Shown here piece after piece: positions 54,091 through 62,343 of a stretch of DNA of 64,000 nucleotides. The notes below the pieces were generated by a model. It was not told the origin of the DNA, did no database searches, and saw only the letters and a program-made list of their open reading frames with translations. Source of the stretch: Prevotella sp. (GTDB lineage: Bacteria > Bacteroidota > Bacteroidia > Bacteroidales > Bacteroidaceae). Every line of letters starts with the position of its first letter. The stretch's first letter is position 1. A program made the translations under genes and the position numbers. Where the stretch lies: contig JAFZSL010000075.1 in the NCBI GenBank assembly GCA_017619375.1, positions 241,189-305,188 of the forward strand, given 5' to 3'.

Positions 54091-56013
54091 ATGGAAACGA
54101 TGAAACAAATTAAAATAGTTGTTTGCAGCATGGTTGTCGCTTGTGCTTGCTTCTCGTGCTCCGACATGTTGGAAACGGAGAGCACCAGGCAGAACATTGA
54201 GCCGGAAATCCTCGACAAGACCGACTCCGTCTTTTATGGCTATGGTATCTTGCAGGCCATGCAGCAGTTGGCCGACCAGTATGTCTTCCAAGGTGAGATG
54301 AGGGGCGACTTGGTGAAAACCACCGTCTATACGGACAACAACCTCAGACAATTGGCCAACTTCTCCGCCAACACCACCAACAGGTATGACTCAGCATACG
54401 TCTATTACAGGGTCATCAACAACTGCAACTACTATCTCGCCAAACGCAACACCGAACTCTACACTGGCTCAACTAACGTGGTGATGAACGAATATGCGGC
54501 GGTGGCGGCCATCAGGGCATGGGCCTACTTGCAGTTGGGGAGAAACTATGAGCGAGTGCCGTTCTTCACCGAACCGCTCACCAAAATCACGCAGATTGAT
54601 GAGAACAAGTATCCCGAACTCGACCTCCAAGGCATCGTCGAACAGTTGGCTCCTGAATTGGAGAAATACAAGAACTACAAAGTGCCCAACTATGGACTGA
54701 CTTCAGGACGCAGCGTCGGCTCCCCCAACTGGGAGAGTGCCGCAAAGACCTTCTTGCCCAGCCTTTGCTTCATACCCGTTGCTGTAGTTCTGGGAGACAT
54801 GTATCTGGAGACTGGCAACTACGATGCGGCGGCAAAGACGTATGTCACTTATCTCACACAAGTGGCGGAGACTACCAGTAGTCCCTTCCTCGCACCCATG
54901 GTGTCGAAGAGCATCAGTTCGGGAAGATTCGGGGAAACGGGTGATGACGACCTGCCCGACCCCAGCCTTATCGGGGTACAGATTACCACCTCGCCATCAT
55001 GGGCCGGCATCTTCGCACGCAATTCCACATCAGACATTATCTCCTACATCCCCATGGCGGTCAACAGGCAGAACGGATGCGTCACCAACGTACCTCTCGC
55101 CTTTGGCTTCAACTACTACGCCACATCTGAGGAACTGAGCGCCAATGGAAACACCAACCCATATGTCGATGAGATTCAAATCCAGGTGTCCGACCAACTC
55201 AACTTCCTCTCTGACTCCACGGAATATTACTATTACGCCCGTGGTGGCATCAACGACTTCGACAGCATCAATGCGGCCAACTGTGGCGACATGAGGCTCA
55301 GGAGCATCATCCATCAGACCCTCGTCGATGACTCCACGCACCAGTGGATAGACAAGTACAAGTATGCCAACATTGTCCTCTACCGTACCAGCACCGTCCT
55401 GCTGCATTTGGCTGAGGCCTTCAACCGTCTGGGCATGCCTGATGCCGCTTTCGCCATCCTGAAAGACGGATTGAGCGAAAACCTCATAGAGAGGAACAAT
55501 CTCGGTGAGTATTACGTCAACTACCTCTCCGAAGAAACCAGGAATATGTTGCAGACCACATACCCGTTGCTCTCCCAGGAGAACCTCTACCTCTTCCCTA
55601 AGGCGTCTGCTTACGGCATCCACACCCATGGGGCGGGGAAAGCCGCCAGCGACTACGCAGGAGCGTCGGGACAGGGTGGCACCAGTTACCAGACAGGCAA
55701 GTCACCTTACAAACTCGACCGCATCTTGGGAAAGAAGATGAAGGAGATTGCTGAAACCTTCGGCGTGAATGTCGGTGCCACCAAACAGGATACCATCAAC
55801 GCCGTGGAGGACCTCCTCTGTGACGAGTATGCCATGGAACTCGCCTTCGAGGGCAACCGTTACTACGACCTTATGAGGCTCGCCCGACACAAGAACGAGG
55901 CTGGGCTCTATGATGCCAATTTCGGCAGCAGGTGGTTCGCCCGCAAACTGGCCCACAAGAACCCCGTGGTCAATCTCGAGGACCGGAAAAACTGGTATCT
56001 GCCTTTCAAGTGA
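54091..56013 (+). CDS. SusD/RagB family lipoprotein (pair 3)
   Basis: A 640-residue SusD-like lipoprotein with a Cys-rich signal end, ACACFSC, followed by SDMLETEST. SusD features include YVYYRVINNCNYYLAKRNTE, AVAAIRAWAYLQLGRNYERV with the TPR-like helices, and the C-terminal CDEYAMELAFEGNRYYDLMR. It is the last gene of the seven-gene unit; a 17-bp stem-loop starts 4 bp after the stop. M4 at 54100 is an alternative start. Confidence 0.95.
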   Translation: METMKQIKIVVCSMVVACACFSCSDMLETESTRQNIEPEILDKTDSVFYGYGILQAMQQLADQYVFQGEMRGDLVKTTVYTDNNLRQLANFSANTTNRYDSAYVYYRVINNCNYYLAKRNTELYTGSTNVVMNEYAAVAAIRAWAYLQLGRNYERVPFFTEPLTKITQIDENKYPELDLQGIVEQLAPELEKYKNYKVPNYGLTSGRSVGSPNWESAAKTFLPSLCFIPVAVVLGDMYLETGNYDAAAKTYVTYLTQVAETTSSPFLAPMVSKSISSGRFGETGDDDLPDPSLIGVQITTSPSWAGIFARNSTSDIISYIPMAVNRQNGCVTNVPLAFGFNYYATSEELSANGNTNPYVDEIQIQVSDQLNFLSDSTEYYYYARGGINDFDSINAANCGDMRLRSIIHQTLVDDSTHQWIDKYKYANIVLYRTSTVLLHLAEAFNRLGMPDAAFAILKDGLSENLIERNNLGEYYVNYLSEETRNMLQTTYPLLSQENLYLFPKASAYGIHTHGAGKAASDYAGASGQGGTSYQTGKSPYKLDRILGKKMKEIAETFGVNVGATKQDTINAVEDLLCDEYAMELAFEGNRYYDLMRLARHKNEAGLYDANFGSRWFARKLAHKNPVVNLEDRKNWYLPFK

Positions 56014-56017
56014 ACTT

Positions 56018-56069
56018 ATAGGAAGCCTTAGGAAAAACAAGTATCCTTGGTATTCCTAAGGCTTCCTAT
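56018..56069 (+). terminator. Stem-loop at the end of the FAS1-SusC/D operon
   Basis: A 17-bp inverted repeat (56018-56034 with 56053-56069) with an 18-base loop lies directly after the last SusD stop. It is followed by a C/T-rich stretch with CTCCTAAG and TTCCTATA, reminiscent of 21086-21150. Confidence 0.75.
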
Positions 56070-56113
56070 TCCCTCCTAAGACTTACCATCCTTCCTATAA
56101 AAATTCTCTTCCC

Positions 56114-56572
56114 ATGCAACAAGAAGATAAAAACGAGGTCGAATTCATCCCCAGTGAATTCTCCGCCCAACTCTCACTGAGTTATGCACCTGGAATCAAG
56201 GCAGGATTTGCCTCGCCGGCAGAGGCGTACGAGGTGGAGGTCCTCGATTTCAACAAGGATATGATTCGCCATCCCGACACCACCTTTTATGGTCGCGTCA
56301 GGGGAGACTCCATGATGGATGCCGGCATATGCGATGGCGACATCCTTGTCATCGATCGTTCGCTCATCCCTCGTAACGGCGATGTCGTGGTGGCGTATTA
56401 TGACAACAAGTTTACTGTGAAATTCTTTGACAACACGCACCTCGACGAGGGTTTCATCGACCTTGTGCCGGCCAACAAGGATTTCGCGTCCATACGCATC
56501 ACCGCTGAGGACCAACTCACCATCTGGGGCGTGGTGCAATACACCATCAAGAACTGGCACGTGCCAAGATGA
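56114..56572 (+). CDS. umuD: UmuD-like S24 peptidase, translesion polymerase subunit
   Basis: A 152-residue S24/LexA-type self-cleaving protein; its processed form joins UmuC in error-prone DNA polymerase V. The cleavage site is Ala30-Gly31 in KAGFASPAEAYE, the nucleophile Ser66 in RGDSMMDAGICDGD, and the general base Lys103 in KFTVKFF. The Ser-Lys spacing of 37 equals that of E. coli UmuD. The length is typical (139-155). UmuC starts 27 bp downstream. I see no LexA-like palindrome in the 100 bp upstream. Confidence 0.94.
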   Translation: MQQEDKNEVEFIPSEFSAQLSLSYAPGIKAGFASPAEAYEVEVLDFNKDMIRHPDTTFYGRVRGDSMMDAGICDGDILVIDRSLIPRNGDVVVAYYDNKFTVKFFDNTHLDEGFIDLVPANKDFASIRITAEDQLTIWGVVQYTIKNWHVPR

Positions 56573-56599
56573 TTGGTAAATGTCCTAATACCTGAGAAA

Positions 56600-57898
56600 A
56601 TGTACGCACTGGTTGATGTGGACAACTGCTATGTAAGCTGCGAGCGGGCATTCAGGCCCGACCTCGTAGGCAAGCCTGTTGTCGTGCTTTCCAACAACGA
56701 TGGGTGCGTGGTGGCACGTAGCAACGAGGCGAAGCAGCTTGGGGTGAAGGATGGGACTCCTTTCTTCCAATTGAGAGACCTCTTCCCGCAACACCATATC
56801 CATGCCTTTTCCTCCAACTACGAATTGTATGGCGACATGACGCGACGGCTGATGAACATGGTGCGGAATGCCTCGCCGGAGTTCCACCGTTATAGTATCG
56901 ATGAGGGCTTTTGCATGCTGCATGGCATGGAGAAGGTGGACCTCAAGGCTTGGGGTGAGGACCTTTACCAACGTATTAAGAGGGGGCTCGGAATGCCGGT
57001 GAGCATCGGTATTGCGCCTACGAAGACCTTGGCGAAGGCGGCCAGTAGGTTTGCCAAACGTTACCCCGCTTACAACCACTGCTGCATCATCGACGATAAC
57101 AACAAGAGGGAGATTGCATTGACGCTCCTCCCCGTCGGCGACGTCTGGGGGATAGGGAGAAGATGGGAACGTAAATTGCAGGCGATGGGCGTGCGCACGG
57201 CCTATGACTTCGCCTCGCACACCCAGTCATGGGTGAGGGCGACCTTCAACATCGTGGCGGAGCGCACGTGGAAGGAACTCAACGGCATCGACTGCATTCC
57301 CGTCGATGACATGGAGATGGTCACGAAGAAGAGCATCATCACCTCCCGTTCTTTCCCAAAGAATCTGACGAACATCGATGAAGTGAGGACCCACGTGGCC
57401 AATTATGCCGCGAAGTGTGCCGCAAAACTGAGAAGACAGCATTCCGTGGCACAGGTGGTGGGCGTTTTCGTAGACACCAATCATTTCAGGGAGGACCTGC
57501 CGCAATACGGCATGTTCCGCACGGTCGCCTTGCCCACGCCGACGGCTTCCAACATCCCCATCACCCAGGCTGCCCTGCGTGGTCTTGAGATGGCTTTCGT
57601 TCCTGGGTTCCAATATAAGAAGGCGGGGGTGATGGTGCTGGACATCTCTTCCGATTCGGCGGTGCAGACCAACTTCGTGGACTATGACGCGGAGCATTAT
57701 GAGAAAATGCGGAAAATCGACGAGGTGATGGACCACATCAACAAGGTCAACGGCTCTGAGACCATCGTGCTGGGCGCACAGCAATACACCGCTAAGGACG
57801 GAAAGGGTAAGGCGGGGCGTTTTGCTCAGGCTATCAAGCGTGATTTGAAAAGTCCCAACTACACCACGCGGTGGTCGGACATCATGGAAGTGGAGTGA
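56600..57898 (+). CDS. umuC: UmuC-like Y-family DNA polymerase (Pol V catalytic subunit)
   Basis: A 432-residue Y-family translesion polymerase. The palm carries [18 protein letters not shown] with the metal-binding Asp6 and Asp8, and the second motif RYSIDEGF with Asp/Glu; [18 protein letters not shown] and [20 protein letters not shown] are family segments. A helix-hairpin-helix region ([20 protein letters not shown]) and a little-finger domain follow. The start at 56600 (MYALVDVD) is the family start; nine upstream in-frame residues are discarded. It forms a two-gene unit with umuD and provides damage-induced mutagenesis. Confidence 0.95.
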   Translation: MYALVDVDNCYVSCERAFRPDLVGKPVVVLSNNDGCVVARSNEAKQLGVKDGTPFFQLRDLFPQHHIHAFSSNYELYGDMTRRLMNMVRNASPEFHRYSIDEGFCMLHGMEKVDLKAWGEDLYQRIKRGLGMPVSIGIAPTKTLAKAASRFAKRYPAYNHCCIIDDNNKREIALTLLPVGDVWGIGRRWERKLQAMGVRTAYDFASHTQSWVRATFNIVAERTWKELNGIDCIPVDDMEMVTKKSIITSRSFPKNLTNIDEVRTHVANYAAKCAAKLRRQHSVAQVVGVFVDTNHFREDLPQYGMFRTVALPTPTASNIPITQAALRGLEMAFVPGFQYKKAGVMVLDISSDSAVQTNFVDYDAEHYEKMRKIDEVMDHINKVNGSETIVLGAQQYTAKDGKGKAGRFAQAIKRDLKSPNYTTRWSDIMEVE

Positions 57899-58033
57899 GA
57901 CCAAGAAAGACAAACACATCAACAACATTATTCTATTATTTCACTGACACGTTCCAAACACTACAACTAACATGAAATAGCCGAAAATGGCTGATATATC
58001 AACTTGCAACGTGGTGCGGCAAACGTTGCGGAA

Positions 58034-58059
58034 GTAGGGGCGGGTCTTGTGCCCGCCCG
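58034..58059. repeat. Dispersed 26-bp hairpin repeat, copy B
   Basis: This is an exact reverse-complement match to 13441-13466, in the 315-bp gap between umuC and the zinc-ribbon gene. The rest of that gap holds AT-rich sequence and the promoter at 58112; no gene is seen. Confidence 0.75.
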
Positions 58060-58111
58060 AAAATCAGGACAAATAAGTTGGCTCGTTTGAACATCTTTCC
58101 AAGAAATTTCT

Positions 58112-58119
58112 TATCTTTG
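58112..58119 (+). promoter_or_regulatory. -7 promoter box of the zinc-ribbon/esterase unit
   Basis: TATCTTTG followed by TGG matches TAnnTTTG, 95 bp before the start codon at 58214. A TTTG at 58086-58089 is 22 bp upstream, slightly too far for a standard -33. Confidence 0.55.
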
Positions 58120-58213
58120 TGGCATCTTTTTACCGTGGCAGGCTTTTGACAACCTTCAAGGGAAGTGGAACCAAAGGCCGCACTTTTCAAACAGTAACTA
58201 TAAACCGACAACC

Positions 58214-58909
58214 ATGGCACTGATTAGATGCAGAGAATGTGGACAAGTGATTTCTGACAAGGCGGAGAGATGTCCGAGATGCGGATGCCCTTCCATTGGA
58301 GGAAGAGCGACCTATCAAGGTCCTGATACTTCATCCAATACCAAGATTATTTATAAGAAGGAAAACAATTCCAACAAGTTGCTGTACGGCATCATCGCTT
58401 TCCTCCTTGCAGTCTTGGTTGGAGGTGCAATCTTGTGGTTCACGATGTCTAATCGGGACCATGATGTCCAACAACCAGCTGGGCAGATTGCACAACAAGG
58501 AGTTCAAACAACAGCCGGTGAAACTGGCCAGGATCAGCAAAAACAGGCTGGCACTGTTCAAGAGGTGGTGCCCGTGCAGCAAGTAGCGCCCGCGCAGCAA
58601 GTTGTTCCGCAGCAGCAGCCTGTCCAACAAACATATGTGCCGGCCGATAATATCGTGTTGAATGGCATTTTGAATGGCGACAATGTAACATTCGTGCTAG
58701 CTCCTACTGGTCCATCCAGCGTGAGCGGTCAATTCTACAACAGGACCATAAATGTGTCGTTTGCCGTGAAAGGAGAATACACTGATGACGGCATGAATCT
58801 TCGCAGCGTGAACCATGGGAAATGGCGTTTCGTTGCATCCAATTATGGCGGCGTGCTGCAAGGTTATGCCTCTAATGGTTCTGTAACATATGATATGAGT
58901 ATTCAATGA
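58214..58909 (+). CDS. Zinc-ribbon, single-pass membrane protein with Gln/Pro-rich linker
   Basis: A 231-residue protein. An N-terminal zinc ribbon has two CxxC pairs (Cys6/Cys9 and Cys20/Cys23), with RCPRCGCPS. A single membrane helix spans about 57-77 (LLYGIIAFLLAVLVGGAIL). A Gln/Pro/Val-rich extracytoplasmic linker follows at about 84-140, with QQVAPAQQVVPQQQPVQQ. The C-terminal domain of about 85 residues (PADNIVLNGILNGDNVTFVL) is beta-rich. The zinc ribbon is probably cytoplasmic and the tail periplasmic. Function is unknown. Its stop overlaps the esterase start by 4 bp, so the two are coupled. Confidence 0.8.
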   Translation: MALIRCRECGQVISDKAERCPRCGCPSIGGRATYQGPDTSSNTKIIYKKENNSNKLLYGIIAFLLAVLVGGAILWFTMSNRDHDVQQPAGQIAQQGVQTTAGETGQDQQKQAGTVQEVVPVQQVAPAQQVVPQQQPVQQTYVPADNIVLNGILNGDNVTFVLAPTGPSSVSGQFYNRTINVSFAVKGEYTDDGMNLRSVNHGKWRFVASNYGGVLQGYASNGSVTYDMSIQ

Positions 58910-59880
58910 AACACCACACGATGAAACTCTACTTATCCTTTGTGTTTGTTGGAGCGTTGGCATTGGCATGTCTTGGCCCGACAAAAGAGCCGAAACCGAC
59001 GACGTCTTGCGACTCCACCCAGTCACAGCAGGTTGCCCACAAACAAGATGATGCACCAATGCCAAGCAAAGGTGGCATCATACAAGACAGCGTGTTCTAT
59101 AGCAAAGTGCTCGGAAGCAACCGCAACTTCACGGTCTATCTCCCACCATCATACCATGCTGACACACACCGCGAATATCCCATCCTCTACCTGCTCCACG
59201 GGATGTTGGATGATAATCGTTGCTGGACCGAACGCGCACATCTCCAAGCGGTGACCGACTCCTTGATAGCACAGGGGAAGTGCTGCGAGATGATCATTGT
59301 GACGCCATGCGCTGGTGGCAAGGCCAACGTGGATTGGAACGGTTATTTCGACATGCCAGGATGGGCGTACGAGACTTTCTTCTTTCAGGAATTCTTGCCA
59401 TTCATCGAGTCTCTATACCGAGTGAGCCAGGCCAAGGGACAGCGAGCCGTTGCAGGACTCTCCATGGGTGGAGGTGCCGCCACGAGTTACGCCCAGCGCC
59501 ACCTTGGCATGTTCTGTGGTTGTTATGCCATGAGTGCTCTGATGGACATCGTTCCTCTGCCGGGCAGCAAGGCTGGAAAGAACAGCAAGGTTGGGTTGAT
59601 GAGCACGTCGGTGGCGGAGAAAAGTTGTATCAAATTTGTTCAGAAGGCCAGCGAAACCACAGTGGATAGTCTGCGCCATGTGAAGTGGTATGTGGATTGC
59701 GGTGACAAGGATTTCCTCTTGCAGCGCAACCGTGAATTCATTGCTGCCATGAAAGCGAAAAAGATACCGCTTGAAGTTCAGATTCGCAAGGGTACCCATT
59801 CTTGGCAGTATTGGCATTCCGGCCTTTACATTTGTTTGCCGTTCATCAGCGATTGTTTTTCCAAGGAAACCACATTGTGA
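58906..59880 (+). CDS. Esterase lipoprotein, alpha/beta hydrolase (CE1/esterase-D type)
   Basis: A 324-residue exported lipoprotein (ALALAC, Cys22) with a Ser/Gln-rich linker to about residue 58 and then an alpha/beta-hydrolase domain. FTVYLPPSYHADTHREYPIL is typical of esterase D / feruloyl esterase-like proteins. The nucleophile is Ser186 in AGLSMGGG, a likely acid is Asp in DCGDKDF, and the histidine is in KGTHSWQYWH. CE1 relatives act on acetyl or feruloyl groups of plant polysaccharides. No polysaccharide enzymes are next to it, so the substrate is open. Its start overlaps the zinc-ribbon stop (ATGA). Confidence 0.88.
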   Translation: MKHHTMKLYLSFVFVGALALACLGPTKEPKPTTSCDSTQSQQVAHKQDDAPMPSKGGIIQDSVFYSKVLGSNRNFTVYLPPSYHADTHREYPILYLLHGMLDDNRCWTERAHLQAVTDSLIAQGKCCEMIIVTPCAGGKANVDWNGYFDMPGWAYETFFFQEFLPFIESLYRVSQAKGQRAVAGLSMGGGAATSYAQRHLGMFCGCYAMSALMDIVPLPGSKAGKNSKVGLMSTSVAEKSCIKFVQKASETTVDSLRHVKWYVDCGDKDFLLQRNREFIAAMKAKKIPLEVQIRKGTHSWQYWHSGLYICLPFISDCFSKETTL

Positions 59881-60002
59881 CATGTTTACTCCGAAATGCC
59901 GCTTTTATGGGTTCCACGGAGTAACTGAGGGAAGGAGATTACGCCTGGCATATAGAAACGAAATGAATTAAAAAAGCAAAACAATCCATTTGTCCCATAC
60001 TA

Positions 60003-61634
60003 ATGATGAAAACGAGGATTAAGAATATCTTGAAGCAATTGCTTCATAGTCCTTTGGAGTTTCCGGTCGAGGCCGCCATGGGGTTTTTGTTTTTCTGCAT
60101 CAGCGCCTGGCATACTGGTCATGCTGAATGGAATAGTGCAACAGGCGAATATGAAAGCCTTGTCAATGTGGACATTCTTTGGTTGTTTGTGCCACTGCTG
60201 GTGCTGACATTCTGGTTGCACAAAGTGAACCGCTGGGCATATATGGTATCAGGTTTGCTGTTCCTGCCATTGATGGCGCTCAACCTCAAACCATTCCTAT
60301 GGACATACGGCTTTGCCTTCACCTATGTCCTTGCCGCTATTTTGCTGTTGGTGGGCGTGCGACGCATGGATAATCGAAACTTTGCGGCACATGCCCTGCA
60401 TGTGGTCACCCAGTTGTTTTTTGGAGTTGTCATCTCAGGACTGCTCACAATTGCCGTCATGGCCATCGTCGCCTCATTCCTCTACATCTTCGGCATAGAC
60501 ACATCGACGCATATCTACGAGTACATCTATGAGTTCATTTGGTTCTTCATTGCACCGCAGGTCTGCTGCACGCTCATCTCACAGAATGAGGATGAAGTCA
60601 ATGAACCTGCCAAGGTGCTGCGACTGATACTCAACTTCATCCTCTCACCAGCCGTCATCATCTACACCGTCATCCTCTATGTCTATTTCATCAAGATAGT
60701 CCTTGTGTGGGACTTGCCGAAAGGTGGCGTGGCATGGATGGTCATGGGTTTCGTGACGGTGGCTCTCGCGGGACGGCTGATGCAGTACGTGCTCAAAGAG
60801 CATTATTATGACTGGTTCTACCGCCACTTCACATGGATTGCCATTCCGCCGCTTATCATGTATTGGATAGGCTCCATCTACCGCATACGCCTGTACAGCT
60901 TCACCGAGAGCCGCTTCTATTTGTTGGTTGCCGGTGCGCTGATGACGCTCTTCGTCCTCATGCTGCTTTGGCGCCGTACCCGTTGGTTCCAATTGATGGC
61001 ACTGATTTTCGGAGCGGCCATCATCATGTTCACCTACATCCCCGGCATCTCTGCCAAGAACATCGGCTTCCGTTGCCAGAAGGCCCGCCTGCAGCAGTAC
61101 ATTAGTGACTTGAAACTGCTGGATTCGAAAACGGGAAAGTTTGTCCAAAGACTGAATTTTGATGAAATCTATAAGGATAGCATGCTTTGTAGGCAATACC
61201 AAGAGGTGTGCAGCATCATCGATTATGTGCGTGATGACATGGGGCGTGACGCCTTTGTCGAACAATATGGTCGATGGAGTTGGTATGACTCGAATTTTGA
61301 CACCAAACATGACTGTGATTTGGTAGAAGATAATCTATACAAGCTCAATGCCCCTCTCCATTTGGGTGAATACAACATTATGCTGCACACTGAAGATTAT
61401 TATATAAGTACCAAGGATGGCAAGGTCACGGTGAAGAAAGACAACAAAGTCGTATTAATCTATCCCCTCGATGAAAGAATCCAAAAGAATCCCCAACTGC
61501 TTGACTACCCTGACAGCCTTTTCCAATGGAGTAACGATTCTCTGATGCTTGTCTTTGAAGGTTTCTATAAGAGTCGCGAAGGAATGGCAAATGCAAATTA
61601 TGGTGGTTTTCGGTTGTTCAGGAAATCGGAATGA
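60003..61634 (+). CDS. DUF4153-like polytopic membrane protein
   Basis: A 543-residue protein with about ten hydrophobic helices over residues 20-350 (for example ILWLFVPLLVLTFWLHKVN, LFFGVVISGLLTIAVMAIVA and MALIFGAAIIMFTYIPGIS). A soluble C-terminal domain of about 190 residues follows, with no known motif. The arrangement and the segment WFFIAPQVCCTLISQNEDE fit the DUF4153 family, whose function is unknown. It stands 122 bp after the esterase with no promoter that I recognise. The soluble tail is probably periplasmic, but topology is not certain. Confidence 0.75.
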   Translation: MMKTRIKNILKQLLHSPLEFPVEAAMGFLFFCISAWHTGHAEWNSATGEYESLVNVDILWLFVPLLVLTFWLHKVNRWAYMVSGLLFLPLMALNLKPFLWTYGFAFTYVLAAILLLVGVRRMDNRNFAAHALHVVTQLFFGVVISGLLTIAVMAIVASFLYIFGIDTSTHIYEYIYEFIWFFIAPQVCCTLISQNEDEVNEPAKVLRLILNFILSPAVIIYTVILYVYFIKIVLVWDLPKGGVAWMVMGFVTVALAGRLMQYVLKEHYYDWFYRHFTWIAIPPLIMYWIGSIYRIRLYSFTESRFYLLVAGALMTLFVLMLLWRRTRWFQLMALIFGAAIIMFTYIPGISAKNIGFRCQKARLQQYISDLKLLDSKTGKFVQRLNFDEIYKDSMLCRQYQEVCSIIDYVRDDMGRDAFVEQYGRWSWYDSNFDTKHDCDLVEDNLYKLNAPLHLGEYNIMLHTEDYYISTKDGKVTVKKDNKVVLIYPLDERIQKNPQLLDYPDSLFQWSNDSLMLVFEGFYKSREGMANANYGGFRLFRKSE

Positions 61635-61675
61635 TATGGGACGTTTGAAATTGAAGAAGGTGCAATAATGATTTT

Positions 61676-62233
61676 TTATTCGAATTGGAAATCGTATTCA
61701 ATATTGTTGCTGGTCTTTCCTGCCTTCTTCAATATCTGATACATGCGCTGCATGCCCTCTTGCTGCTGTTCGTTAGGCATTCCCTCCACTTTTCCGTCTT
61801 GGTTCACAATGTGGGTCGCACCAAGGTCGTATCTTGCCAGACCATTCTTGTCAGTAAAGAAATGGCAGAAGGTCAGTCCGCTTGGAAGATAACTGGAGAT
61901 GACGCTGTTGAGTTTGGCTTCAAAGAGTAAACAACCTTTTGAATAGAACAGGATAAGGTGCTGATTCGTCGGCATGGGAAAGGCTTTCGAGTCAATCCTT
62001 TCGGTGTTCTTGACCTTGAATTCGCCGGTTTCCGGATTCACGGCAATGATGTTGTCGAAAGTCAGGACGTAATCGCCGGGGGTGATGTTTGTCGGTTGCA
62101 CTCCTTCCTGTATGACGATGGCATAAAGGTCGTCGGAAGAGTATTCATCCACAAAGTCCTCGCTGCTGCCGCATGCCATTAACAGACATGCTGCCAGTGT
62201 TGTCATCATGATGGTTTTCAGCTGTGTCATCAT
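61676..62233 (-). CDS. Small lipoprotein of unknown function (185 residues)
   Basis: A lipoprotein with signal TTLAACLLMAC and acidic residues after the Cys (GSSEDFVDE). The rest is a compact, probably beta-rich domain (NITPGDYVLTFDNIIAVNPE, LILFYSKGCLLFEAKL, FFTDKNGLARYDLG) with no motif I can name, and a helical end (MQRMYQILKKAGKTS). It has its own promoter and is convergent with the DUF4153-like gene. The start at 62233 (MMTQL) is used; the next Met, 62230, is equivalent. Confidence 0.8.
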   Translation of the reverse strand: MMTQLKTIMMTTLAACLLMACGSSEDFVDEYSSDDLYAIVIQEGVQPTNITPGDYVLTFDNIIAVNPETGEFKVKNTERIDSKAFPMPTNQHLILFYSKGCLLFEAKLNSVISSYLPSGLTFCHFFTDKNGLARYDLGATHIVNQDGKVEGMPNEQQQEGMQRMYQILKKAGKTSNNIEYDFQFE

Positions 62234-62270
62234 TTAATAGTATTAATCATGTTTACATACGAAATGGCTA

Positions 62271-62301
62271 CAAAGATAGGGAAATGATTGAATACAATCA
62301 A
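62271..62301 (-). promoter_or_regulatory. Promoter of the small lipoprotein gene
   Basis: On the minus strand TTG (62299-62301), a 20-bp spacer and TATCTTTG (62271-62278) match the Bacteroidota consensus, 38 bp upstream of the start. Confidence 0.7.
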
Positions 62302-62343
62302 GTTTTTTTCATCAAAACATGTCTTTATCTTGATAATATCCGA

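Noticed and set aside
41651-56013. The two SusC/SusD pairs as a recent tandem duplication
   Set aside because: The two SusC and the two SusD proteins differ widely in sequence and length, so any duplication is old or they were joined from different sources.
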